Notes: a model not told the origin generated them from the sequence alone. Positions 7,657 to 14,727 are shown, numbered from the stretch's first letter. The stretch: 18,032 bases of DNA from Ferrovibrio sp035304305 (GCF_035304305.1 NZ_DATGQG010000115.1:1-18032); one strand, 5' to 3'. Made by a program: numbers and translations.

Positions 7657-9104
7657 TGGCGAAGGCGGCGGAAAGCTTCGTCTGCCAGTCCTGCGGCGCA
7701 GCCTACCGCAAATGGCAGGGCCGCTGTGATGCCTGCGGCGAGTGGAATACCATCGCCGAAGAAGCGCCGAAACTGACCGTGCCGAAAGGCCTGTCGGCCG
7801 GGCGCGGCAAGGCGATCGGCTTCGCCTCACTGAATGCCCAGCCTGACAACGTGAAGCGCGCCGAAACCGGCATTGCCGAACTCGATCGCGTGCTCGGCGG
7901 CGGGCTGGTACCCGGTTCCGCTATCCTGATCGGCGGCGATCCGGGCATCGGCAAGTCCACCCTGCTGCTGCAGGCGGTAGCCGTGCTGGCCCGCAAGGGA
8001 GCCACGGCGCTGTATATCTCCGGCGAAGAGGCGGTCGCGCAGATCGGCCTGCGTGCCCAGCGCCTCGGGCTGGCCGACGCGCCGGTCATGCTGGCGGCGG
8101 CCAATTCCCTGCGCGATATCCTGGCCGGTATCGACACTGCCGTTGCGCAGAACAAAAGCGGCGCGCCCGCGGTGATCGTGATCGACTCCATCCAGACGAT
8201 CTTCGCCGACAATATCGAAAGCGCGCCAGGCACGGTGAATCAGGTCCGCGCCTGCGCCAATGAACTGATCCGGGTCGCCAAGCAGTCCAATGCCGCAGTG
8301 TTCCTGGTCGGCCATGTCACCAAGGACGGCCAGATCGCCGGCCCCCGCGTAGTCGAGCATATGGTCGACACGGTGCTGTATTTCGAAGGCGAGCGCAGCC
8401 ACCAGTTCCGCATCCTGCGCGCGGTGAAGAACCGCTTCGGCGCCACCGACGAGATCGGGGTTTTCAGCATGACGGATGGCGGGCTGGCAGAAGTCGCCAA
8501 TCCCTCTGCCCTCTTCCTGGGCCGTTCCGAGGCCGGCAAGGGCGATCCGGTGGCGGGTTCTGCCATCTTTGCGGGCATGGAGGGGACCCGGCCGCTGCTG
8601 GTGGAAATCCAGGCGCTGGTTGCCCCCTCGCCGCTGGCGACGCCACGCCGCACTGTGGTCGGCTGGGATTCCGGCCGGCTGGCCATGGTTCTCGCCGTGC
8701 TGGATGCAAGATGCGGCTTGCGTTACTCCGGCTGCGACGTCTATCTCAACGTCGCCGGCGGCCTGCGGGTGGTCGAGCCGGCCGCCGACCTGGCCGTGGC
8801 AGCCGCCCTGCTCTCCTCGCTGGCGGACAGCCCGGCGCCGGAGCGGACGGTCTTCTTCGGCGAGATCAGCCTGGCAGGCGAAGTCCGGCCGGTCAGCCAG
8901 GCGGAAGCCCGCCTGAAAGAGGCGGCAAAGCTTGGTTTCGAGCATGCCGTGATGCCCGCCGGGGCGAAGAACAAGGTGAAGGGCCTGCAGACCAGCGAGC
9001 TGGTGCGGCTGAACGAGCTGGTCGAATTGTTTCCCGCGGCCCGGGCTGCCGCAAAACGGGCTGCCGCCGGGCGTGACCGGGGCGGCTGGGGTATCGAGGA
9101 ATAG
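7656..9104 (+). CDS. radA: DNA repair protein RadA (Sms)
   Basis: A 482-residue RecA-related ATPase that promotes branch migration in recombinational repair. In order: an N-terminal four-cysteine zinc finger (Cys10, Cys13, Cys24, Cys27); the RecA-like core with Walker A GGDPGIGKS at residues 93-101; the RadA-specific KNRFG motif at 258-262; and a C-terminal Lon-protease-like domain (from about residue 320, with GGLRVVEPAADLAVAAALLSS) that lacks protease function in this family. Length is normal, a little over 450 residues. The ATG overlaps the mlaF stop. A 5-base gap separates it from cvpA, and GAGG within its last codons serves as the cvpA ribosome site. Confidence 0.96.
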   Translation: MAKAAESFVCQSCGAAYRKWQGRCDACGEWNTIAEEAPKLTVPKGLSAGRGKAIGFASLNAQPDNVKRAETGIAELDRVLGGGLVPGSAILIGGDPGIGKSTLLLQAVAVLARKGATALYISGEEAVAQIGLRAQRLGLADAPVMLAAANSLRDILAGIDTAVAQNKSGAPAVIVIDSIQTIFADNIESAPGTVNQVRACANELIRVAKQSNAAVFLVGHVTKDGQIAGPRVVEHMVDTVLYFEGERSHQFRILRAVKNRFGATDEIGVFSMTDGGLAEVANPSALFLGRSEAGKGDPVAGSAIFAGMEGTRPLLVEIQALVAPSPLATPRRTVVGWDSGRLAMVLAVLDARCGLRYSGCDVYLNVAGGLRVVEPAADLAVAAALLSSLADSPAPERTVFFGEISLAGEVRPVSQAEARLKEAAKLGFEHAVMPAGAKNKVKGLQTSELVRLNELVELFPAARAAAKRAAAGRDRGGWGIEE

Positions 9105-9109
9105 CGCGT

Positions 9110-9778
9110 ATGTCGTCGCTGCCGGTGAACATCGTCGATCTGATCGTCATCGTCGTGCTGCTGCTTTCGGCGCTACTGGCCCTCTTCCGCGGCATCGTGA
9201 AGGAGGTGCTGTCGATTCTCGGCTGGGTGGCGGCTCTGGCGGCGACTTATTTCTTCTTCCCGGTTGCCCGCGATATTGCCCGCTCCTATATCGAATCGAG
9301 GATTTTTGCCGACATCGCCGCCGGAGCGGCGCTGTTCCTGCCCACCCTGATCCTGTGCTCGCTGGCGACCCACTGGATTTCCGAGCAGGTGCGCGCGTCC
9401 GCGGTATCGGCCGTGGACCGGTCTCTGGGCTTCCTGTTCGGGCTGGCGCGCGGCGCGCTGATCGTGATTGTCGCCTGGTGGGTGACAGACCGCCTGATTC
9501 CGCCGCCGACGCAGCCGGTCTGGCTGCTGGAGGCACGGACCCGGCCGCTGGCCGTGGCTGGCTATACATGGGGCATGGAGATGGTGATGCGGCAGCTGGA
9601 CCCGAGTCGTCCGCCGGCCACGCGGGCGGAACCGCAGGCCCAGCCGACGCCCATACCGAGCCACCAGACGCCGGGACAAATGACGGGGCGCGGCGCTGAC
9701 TCGCGCGGTCAAACCGGCTATAAGACCGAGGAACGCCAGGGCATCGAGAGCCTCATCAAGACTCAGGACAAGCCTTGA
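9110..9778 (+). CDS. cvpA: CvpA family inner-membrane protein
   Basis: A 222-residue protein with four hydrophobic helices in its first 130 residues, beginning NIVDLIVIVVLLLSALLALF, and the family pattern FRGIVKEVLSILGWVAA. CvpA was named for colicin V production in E. coli; in many proteobacteria it lies just before purF and has been linked to envelope robustness, though its molecular function is unsettled. The membrane part is followed by about 70 residues rich in Pro, Gln, Thr and charged residues that are probably disordered and cytoplasmic, ending ESLIKTQDKP. The ribosome site GAGG lies in the end of radA. The stop at 9776-9778 is 44 bases before the preferred purF start. Confidence 0.9.
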   Translation: MSSLPVNIVDLIVIVVLLLSALLALFRGIVKEVLSILGWVAALAATYFFFPVARDIARSYIESRIFADIAAGAALFLPTLILCSLATHWISEQVRASAVSAVDRSLGFLFGLARGALIVIVAWWVTDRLIPPPTQPVWLLEARTRPLAVAGYTWGMEMVMRQLDPSRPPATRAEPQAQPTPIPSHQTPGQMTGRGADSRGQTGYKTEERQGIESLIKTQDKP

Positions 9779-9809
9779 AGCCGCCGCGGGGAGCAATCCG
9801 CCGGGCGCC

Positions 9810-9813
9810 GGAG
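9810..9813 (+). promoter_or_regulatory. Ribosome binding site deciding the purF start
   Basis: GGAG lies 9 bases before the ATG at 9823. It favours that ATG over the in-frame TTG at 9775, which overlaps the cvpA stop and lacks a ribosome site. Confidence 0.6.
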
Positions 9814-9822
9814 CCGCAAAAC

Positions 9823-11280
9823 ATGCAGACGAATCCTTTCGACGACGACAAGCTGCGCGAGGAATGCGGCATTTTCGGCATTTTCGGCACACCCGATGCC
9901 GCCGCCAACACCGTGCTCGGCCTGCATGCACTCCAGCATCGCGGACAGGAAGCCGCCGGCATCGTCGCCTTCCACGAAGGCCGCTTCAACAGTCACCGCG
10001 CCCTCGGCCATGTCGCGCCGAATTTCTCGTCGGAAAAGGTCATCCGCGACCTGCCCGGCGACAGCGCCATCGGCCATGTGCGCTACTCCACGTCGGGCGG
10101 CACACTGCTGCGCAACGTGCAGCCGATCTACGCCGATCTCGAACTCGGCGGCATTGCGCTCGCCCATAACGGCAACCTGACCAATGCCCGCTCGATCCGC
10201 GAGGACCTCGTATCCAAGGGCAGCATCTTCCAGTCCACCATGGACACGGAAGTCATCACGCATCTGGTGGCGCTGAGCCGCAAGACGACCGTGGTGGATC
10301 GCGTCATCGATGCCCTCAAACAGGTCGAGGGTGCCTACGCGCTGGTGGCACTGACTCCGAAGAAGCTGATCGGCGTGCGCGATCCCTGGGGCGTCCGGCC
10401 GCTGGTGCTGGGCAACCTGAAGGGCGCGCCGATCCTCGCCTCCGAGACCTGTGCGCTGGACATCCTCGGCGCCGAGTTTGTACGCGATATCGAGCCGGGC
10501 GAGCTGATCGTCGTCGACAGTGACGGGATCCACAGCCACTTCCCCTTCCCCCGGGTGGGACGGCGCCTCTGCATCTTCGAATACATCTATTTCGCGCGGC
10601 CGGACTCTCAGGTCGAGGGCCGCAGCGTCTACGAGGCGCGCAAGCGGATCGGCGCCGAACTGGCGCGCGAGAACCCGCTGGAAGCCGATGTCGTCATCCC
10701 GGTGCCGGATTCCGGCGTGCCGGCCGCCATCGGCTATGCGGCCGAGAGCGGCATTCCGTTCGAGCTTGGCATCATCCGCAACCATTACGTCGGCAGGACC
10801 TTCATCGAGCCGACCGACCAGATCCGCCATCTCGGCGTCAAGCTGAAGCACAACGCCAACCGCGCCTATATCGAAGGCAAGCGGGTGGTGCTGGTGGACG
10901 ATTCCATCGTACGCGGCACGACTTCGACCAAGATCGTCGAGATGGTGCGCGAGGCGGGTGCGAAGGAAGTGCATATGCGCATCGCCTCGCCGCCGACCAC
11001 GCACAGCTGCTTCTACGGCGTCGATACGCCGGAACGCTCCAAGCTGCTTGCGTCTACCCATTCCGTGGAAGAGATGGCGAAGTTCATCAAGGCGGACAGC
11101 CTTGCCTTCGTCTCCATGGACGGCCTCTACCGCGCCATGGGCAAGCCGATGCGCGACCCGACCAAGCCCGGTTTCTGCGACGCCTGCTTCTCCGGCGACT
11201 ATCCGATCGGGCTTACCGACGAGCTGGCGCGGCCGGCGCGCGGGCCGAAGCAGCTCACCCTCCTCGCCGAAGTCAGTTGA
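9823..11280 (+). CDS. purF: Amidophosphoribosyltransferase (Fe-S type)
   Basis: This enzyme makes 5-phosphoribosylamine from PRPP and glutamine, the committed step of purine synthesis. From ATG 9823 it has 485 residues. The N-terminal nucleophile cysteine is Cys15 in EECGIFGIFG, so a 14-residue propeptide must be removed. The glutaminase domain fills the first half, and the phosphoribosyltransferase domain carries the PRPP loop VVLVDDSIVRGT (near residues 356-366). Four cysteines match the 4Fe-4S ligands of the Bacillus subtilis enzyme in context and nearly in mature numbering: Cys250 (RLCIFEYIYF), Cys396 (HSCFYG) and Cys452/Cys455 (FCDACFSG). It is therefore the Fe-S, propeptide-bearing class rather than the E. 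coli class. A longer TTG start at 9775 is possible but unlikely. An SDR gene follows after 9 bases. Confidence 0.96.
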   Translation: MQTNPFDDDKLREECGIFGIFGTPDAAANTVLGLHALQHRGQEAAGIVAFHEGRFNSHRALGHVAPNFSSEKVIRDLPGDSAIGHVRYSTSGGTLLRNVQPIYADLELGGIALAHNGNLTNARSIREDLVSKGSIFQSTMDTEVITHLVALSRKTTVVDRVIDALKQVEGAYALVALTPKKLIGVRDPWGVRPLVLGNLKGAPILASETCALDILGAEFVRDIEPGELIVVDSDGIHSHFPFPRVGRRLCIFEYIYFARPDSQVEGRSVYEARKRIGAELARENPLEADVVIPVPDSGVPAAIGYAAESGIPFELGIIRNHYVGRTFIEPTDQIRHLGVKLKHNANRAYIEGKRVVLVDDSIVRGTTSTKIVEMVREAGAKEVHMRIASPPTTHSCFYGVDTPERSKLLASTHSVEEMAKFIKADSLAFVSMDGLYRAMGKPMRDPTKPGFCDACFSGDYPIGLTDELARPARGPKQLTLLAEVS

Positions 11281-11289
11281 GATAATACC

Positions 11290-12012
11290 ATGCGTCTGAA
11301 AGACCGGATCGCGCTGGTCACCGGGGCCAGCAGGGGGATCGGTGCAGCCATTGCCAAACGGTATGCCGCGGAAGGCGCCCACGTGATCTGCGTGGCCCGC
11401 ACGACGGGCGGCCTGGAAGAACTGGACGACGAAATCCGGGCGCTGGGCGGTTCGGCCACCCTCGTGCCGCTCGATCTCGAGAAAACCGAGATGATCGACG
11501 GCCTGGCGGCGCCCCTGCTCGAACGGTTTGGCCGCCTCGACATTCTGGTCGGCAATGCCGGCATCTTCGGCCGCCTGACGCCGCTGCACCAGTTCCCGCC
11601 CAATCTGTGGGAACAGGTGTTCAAAGTAAACGTGCATGCCAACCAGCGGCTGATCCGCGCGGTGCATCCGCTGCTGCATGCCTCGCCGTCCGGCCGGGCG
11701 ATCTTCGTCACCTCCACGGTGGGGCGCGAGCCGCGCGCCTACTGGGGCGCCTATGCCGCGTCCAAGGCGGCGCTGGATGCCATGGTGCTCGGCTACGCGA
11801 AGGAATGCGCCCAGAGCAATATCCGGGTGAACCTCGTCAATCCAGGCGGCACCCGCTCAAAGATGCGCGCCGAGGCCTTCCCGGGCGAGGACCCGGACAC
11901 CCTGCCGGCGCCGGAAGACATCATGGAAGTCTTCGTGGCCCTGGCCGAAGCCTCCTGCCAGCGCCACGGCGAATGGATCTCCGCCCGCGAGTATTGCGGC
12001 ATCAAACGCTGA
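11290..12012 (+). CDS. Short-chain dehydrogenase/reductase (SDR)
   Basis: A 240-residue classical SDR. The cofactor motif TGASRGIG is at residues 11-18, a variant NAG motif (VGNAGIFG) follows near residue 87, and the catalytic residues are Ser142 (TSTVG), Tyr155 and Lys159 (YAASK). The fold end VNLVNPGGTRSKMRAEAFPG is normal for the family. Substrate is unknown; such oxidoreductases use NAD(P)H on alcohols or ketones. Similar SDR genes commonly follow purF in Rhodospirillales-like genomes, which suggests stable cotranscription rather than a known purine role. It starts 9 bases after purF and ends 4 bases before the interrupted EamA gene. Confidence 0.92.
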   Translation: MRLKDRIALVTGASRGIGAAIAKRYAAEGAHVICVARTTGGLEELDDEIRALGGSATLVPLDLEKTEMIDGLAAPLLERFGRLDILVGNAGIFGRLTPLHQFPPNLWEQVFKVNVHANQRLIRAVHPLLHASPSGRAIFVTSTVGREPRAYWGAYAASKAALDAMVLGYAKECAQSNIRVNLVNPGGTRSKMRAEAFPGEDPDTLPAPEDIMEVFVALAEASCQRHGEWISAREYCGIKR

Positions 12013-12016
12013 CCTG

Positions 12017-12883
12017 ATGCGTCCCGTCACCGGTATGGCGCTGGTGGCGCTCGGCGCCGTGGGCTTCGGACTGATGCCGCTGTTCGCCCGCACGGCCTAT
12101 GCCGAGGGTCTGCTGCCGCTGTCGCTGCTGGCCTGGCGTTTCGCCATTGCCACGCTCTGACTGCTTCCCTTCGCCGGACGGATGCTGGCGGCGCGGCGCG
12201 ACATGCTCGCCGCCATTGCTGCCGGCGCCTTCTACATGGGCGTCAACCTCTTCTACTTCCTGGCGCTCAGGGAACTCACCGTGGCGCTGACGGTGCTTAT
12301 CCTGTTCACCTATCCGCTCTTCACGATCCTGCTGGGCTGGCTGGTCTTCCGCGAGCGGCTGACCTGGCCGAATGCCATGGCTGCGCTGCTGGTCCTCCTG
12401 GCGGCCCTGCTGATCCTGTCTCCCGCCGGACTGGGCGAGCACACGAACTGGAGCGGGATCGCCATGGCGTTTGTGCCTCCGGTTGCCTATGCGATCTTCA
12501 TCCATATTGCGGCGAAGCGACTGGCCGGCATGGCCGTGCCGGTCCGCCTGGGAGGCGTCTTCCTCGGCGGACTGCTGGCCATGCTGGTACTGGGCCTTGT
12601 GCTGGATGGCCGCATCGCCGTTCCTGCCACGCCCCTGGCCTGGTTCGCGACGGCAGGCCTGGCGCTGGTCAGCACCGTTGGCGCCCTCGGCCTGCTGCTC
12701 ATCGGCGCAGCCATCGCCGGTGCCGAGAGGGCCGCGATCGCAGGCGCCTCCGAACTTGTGACGGCGCTTCTGATCGGCGCGATAGCTTTTGGCGAGTCCC
12801 TGGAACCAGCGATGCTCATCGGCGCCGGCCTGATCATGGTTGCCATCACCCTGGCCGCACGCCCGGACAAGGCCGCCCGATGA
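12017..12883 (+). pseudogene. EamA/DMT transporter interrupted by an in-frame TGA
   Basis: Reading from ATG 12017 gives an EamA-type start (MRPVTGMALVALGAVGFGLM, then LFARTAYAEGLLPLSLLAWR), then TGA at 12158-12160 (codon 48), and the same frame continues without interruption to TGA 12881-12883. The whole frame would be 288 residues, normal for a ten-helix EamA protein. The residues either side (RFAIATL-stop-LLPFAG) join seamlessly in frame, so one base change from TGG (Trp) to TGA is the simplest cause. An internal ATG at 12182 could start a 233-residue fragment lacking the first two helices, probably non-functional. It begins 4 bases after the SDR gene and ends the operon. A sequencing error is possible. 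Confidence 0.8.
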
Positions 12884-12974
12884 TTTCACATTTCATGAAT
12901 GTGTATTTATGAATATAACAATTTTGTTTGCTTAAATTTACCGGCGCGCTTAACCTTCCTCTGCTCACGAACCA
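12884..12974 (+). promoter_or_regulatory. AT-rich island with repeats, probable promoter/operator of the sulfide dehydrogenase genes
   Basis: The first 65 bases are strikingly AT-rich for this window. They contain CACATT-N5-AATGTG (12887-12903), an inverted repeat around TTCATGAA, and two near-identical direct repeats, ATTTCATGAAT (12890-12900) and ATTTATGAAT (12905-12914), starting 15 bases apart. Downstream are TATAACAATTTTG and GCTTAAATTTACC, either of which could supply a -10-like element; I cannot fix the transcription start. Position and symmetry fit a promoter with a repressor or activator site. Confidence 0.5.
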
Positions 12975-12984
12975 AGGGAGGGAG
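12975..12984 (+). promoter_or_regulatory. Strong ribosome binding site of fccA
   Basis: AGGGAGGGAG lies just upstream of ATG 12988 and selects that start over a longer in-frame TTG at 12928, which would remove the normal Sec signal start. Confidence 0.75.
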
Positions 12985-12987
12985 TTT

Positions 12988-13302
12988 ATGCTCCGCGTAC
13001 AATTACCCCTGCTGGCCGCATCCCTGGCGGTACTGCTGGCAGGCAATGTCGCAGCGCAGCAGCGCACAACGGCCATCAGCGATGTCGAACTTGCTGCGCA
13101 GGCCTGCAATGTCTGCCACGGCAACGCGTCCTATGTGTCGCCCACCATGCCGCGCATCCGCGGCAATGACGCGACGACGCTTTACACCGCACTGATCGAA
13201 CTGAAGACCGATAAGCGGCAGGCGACCATCATGAACCGGATCGCCAAGGGCTATAGCGACGAGCAGCTCCGGGCGCTCGCCGATTACCTGTCGAAGAACT
13301 GA
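12988..13302 (+). CDS. fccA: Cytochrome c subunit of flavocytochrome c sulfide dehydrogenase
   Basis: A 104-residue secreted mono-heme cytochrome. A Sec signal peptide spans about residues 1-23 (hydrophobic core LPLLAASLAVLLAG, cleavage near NVAAQ). The heme site is CNVCH at Cys40-Cys43-His44. The likely sixth ligand is Met82 in TIMNRIAKGYSDEQ, the usual class I pattern for this subfamily, followed by a C-terminal helix LRALADYLSKN. The next gene, 14 bases on, encodes the flavoprotein subunit, so this is the electron-accepting subunit of a periplasmic sulfide dehydrogenase. The mature part is about 80 residues and holds one heme, unlike the larger diheme FccA of Allochromatium. The start is chosen for its strong ribosome site. 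The Fcc assignment rests mainly on its neighbour. Confidence 0.88.
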   Translation: MLRVQLPLLAASLAVLLAGNVAAQQRTTAISDVELAAQACNVCHGNASYVSPTMPRIRGNDATTLYTALIELKTDKRQATIMNRIAKGYSDEQLRALADYLSKN

Positions 13303-13304
13303 GT

Positions 13305-13309
13305 GGAGG
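13305..13309 (+). promoter_or_regulatory. Ribosome binding site deciding the fccB start
   Basis: GGAGG ends one base before ATG 13311 but seven bases before the in-frame ATG 13317. The spacing favours initiation at 13317. Confidence 0.6.
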
Positions 13310-13316
13310 CATGACT

Positions 13317-14597
13317 ATGACCAGCTTCTCCCGTCGCCAGGTTCTCGCCGGCGCTGCTGCCACGGCCGGCAGCTTCGCCCTTCCCCATATCGCCCGGGCC
13401 CAGAATGCCGGCGGCCGCGTCGTCGTGATTGGCGGCGGCTTCGGTGGCGCCACCGCCGCGCGCTACATCCGGCAATTCGATCCGAGCATCGAGGTCACGC
13501 TCGTCGAGCGCGATGCCACCTACGTCACCTGCCCCTTCTCCAATTACGTGCTCGGCGGCTTCCGCAGCATCGAAAGCATCACCCATCGCCGCGACCCGCT
13601 GCAGGAGCGCTACGGCATCAAACTGGTCCGCGCCGAGGCGACCGCGATCGATACCAGTGCGCGACAGGTTTCTCTGCGGACCGGCAGCAAGCTGCCGTAT
13701 GACCGCCTGGTCGTCGCGCCGGGCATCGAGCTGAAATACGACGGCGTTCCCGGCTGGAGCGAAGCGGCGGCGAACAGCAATATGCCGCATGCCTGGAAGG
13801 CCGGACCGCAGACCATGCTGCTCCGGCGGCAGCTTGAGGCGATGCCGGACGGCGGCGTGGTGATCGTTGCCCCGCCGGCCAATCCGTTCCGCTGCCCGCC
13901 CGGTCCTTACGAGCGGGTCAGCATGATCGCCTGGTACCTGAAGAACCATAAGCCGAAATCGAAAATCCTGATCCTCGACGCCAAGGATGCCTTCTCCAAA
14001 CAGGGCCTCTTCATGGGCGGCTGGGAAAGCCAGTATCCGGGCATGATCACCTGGATCGCCGGCAAGGACGGCGGCAAGATCGAAAGCGTCGATCCGAAGG
14101 CCATGACGGTGAGTACCGGCTTCGGTACCGAAAAGGGCGCGGTGATCAACATCATCCCGCCACAGACTGCCGGCAGGATCGCGATCAATGCCGGCCTGGC
14201 CGAACCGAACGGCTGGTGCGCCGTCGATCCGAACAGCTTCGCCTCCACCAAGGCGCCGAATGTCTACGTCCTGGGCGACGCCTCGATTGCAGGCGCCATG
14301 CCGAAATCGGGCACGGCCGCGAACAGTCAGGCCAAGGTCGTGGCCGCGAATGTGGTGGCCAGCCTGCGCGGCACCACTCCGCCGGCAGCAGTCTATCACA
14401 ACACCTGCTACAGCCTGGTGACGCCGGATTACGGCATTTCGGTCAGCGATACCTACCGGCCTAGTCCAAAGGGCGTCGCGGTGGTGCCAAATTCAGGCGG
14501 CGTTTCACCGGTGCGCGCGGACGCCGTCCACCGCAAGGCAGAAGCCCAGTATACGATGGGCTGGTATGCCGGCATCATCGCCGATACCTTTGGCTGA
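13317..14597 (+). CDS. fccB: Flavoprotein subunit of flavocytochrome c sulfide dehydrogenase
   Basis: This 426-residue periplasmic flavoenzyme oxidises sulfide and passes electrons to its cytochrome partner. A Tat signal starts the protein (SFSRRQVLAG, then a hydrophobic stretch ending near ARAQ). The FAD-binding motif VIGGGFGGATAA follows (GGGFGG at residues 39-44). Cys72 in YVTCPFSNYVLGG corresponds to the cysteine that carries covalent FAD in the Allochromatium enzyme. Cys193 (FRCPPGPYER) and Cys364 (NTCYS) correspond to the redox-active disulfide. The C-terminal flavin-binding domain typical of the family ends ...WYAGIIADTFG. The start at 13317 is preferred because GGAGG is seven bases upstream; ATG 13311 would add two residues. 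It is cotranscribed with fccA. No sqr or sox genes are visible. Confidence 0.94.
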   Translation: MTSFSRRQVLAGAAATAGSFALPHIARAQNAGGRVVVIGGGFGGATAARYIRQFDPSIEVTLVERDATYVTCPFSNYVLGGFRSIESITHRRDPLQERYGIKLVRAEATAIDTSARQVSLRTGSKLPYDRLVVAPGIELKYDGVPGWSEAAANSNMPHAWKAGPQTMLLRRQLEAMPDGGVVIVAPPANPFRCPPGPYERVSMIAWYLKNHKPKSKILILDAKDAFSKQGLFMGGWESQYPGMITWIAGKDGGKIESVDPKAMTVSTGFGTEKGAVINIIPPQTAGRIAINAGLAEPNGWCAVDPNSFASTKAPNVYVLGDASIAGAMPKSGTAANSQAKVVAANVVASLRGTTPPAAVYHNTCYSLVTPDYGISVSDTYRPSPKGVAVVPNSGGVSPVRADAVHRKAEAQYTMGWYAGIIADTFG

Positions 14598-14612
14598 CCC
14601 GCAACAAAGAAA

Positions 14613-14635
14613 CCCCGGGGCGAAAAGCCCCGGGG
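14613..14635. terminator. Perfect 9-bp GC hairpin after fccB
   Basis: CCCCGGGGC pairs with GCCCCGGGG around a GAAAA loop, starting 15 bases after the fccB stop. On the plus strand no T tract follows (the next bases are CTGCAG). On the minus strand it is followed by TTTCTTTG. It probably ends the fcc transcript or protects its 3' end. Confidence 0.65.
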
Positions 14636-14651
14636 CTGCAGTTGGGGAACA

Positions 14652-14668
14652 CGAGGGATCGTCCCTCG
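14652..14668. repeat. 7-bp inverted repeat in the fccB-OYE intergenic region
   Basis: CGAGGGA and TCCCTCG are separated by TCG, a compact hairpin 16 bases after the terminator-like stem. It could be a second terminator stem or part of a larger RNA fold. Confidence 0.5.
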
Positions 14669-14670
14669 AC

Positions 14671-14709
14671 GCTGACCCGATATTTGTTCCATGCTATGGG
14701 TCAGCATGG
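14671..14709. repeat. Two overlapping, mutually exclusive inverted repeats
   Basis: GCTGACCC (14671-14678) pairs with GGGTCAGC (14698-14705). The alternative CCATGCT (14689-14695) pairs with AGCATGG (14703-14709). The two share bases 14703-14705, and the alternative's loop holds the rest of the first repeat's right arm, so only one can form at a time if transcribed. As DNA they could be operator half-sites. No known riboswitch class was recognised. Confidence 0.45.
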
Positions 14710-14727
14710 CTGTGATCCCGATCACAG
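14710..14727. promoter_or_regulatory. Perfect Crp/Fnr-family binding palindrome
   Basis: CTGTGATCCCGATCACAG has perfect 8-bp arms (CTGTGATC and GATCACAG) around a CC centre. It contains TGTGA-N6-TCACA, the Crp consensus, and also the TGAT-N4-ATCA core shared by Fnr-type sites. Its centre is about 103 bases before the OYE start codon, so it could serve an activator of that gene. The regulator is unknown. Confidence 0.6.

Noticed and set aside
9775..9822. TTG start for purF overlapping the cvpA stop
   Set aside because: It would add 16 residues with no family resemblance; ATG 9823 has GGAG at proper spacing and gives a normal propeptide length.
9763..11679. A very long open frame on the minus strand opposite purF and the SDR gene (638 codons)
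   Set aside because: The translation is His/Asp/Arg/Gln-rich with no recognisable domain and lies opposite two clear genes; it is a normal by-product of high GC at third codon positions.
12158..12160. TGA in the EamA gene as a selenocysteine codon or programmed readthrough
   Set aside because: EamA transporters are not known selenoproteins, I see no SECIS-like stem immediately after the codon, and Trp-to-stop by one base change is simpler.
12928..12987. Longer TTG start for the fccA cytochrome
   Set aside because: The strong AGGGAGGGAG directly precedes ATG 12988, which also gives a clean Sec signal peptide.
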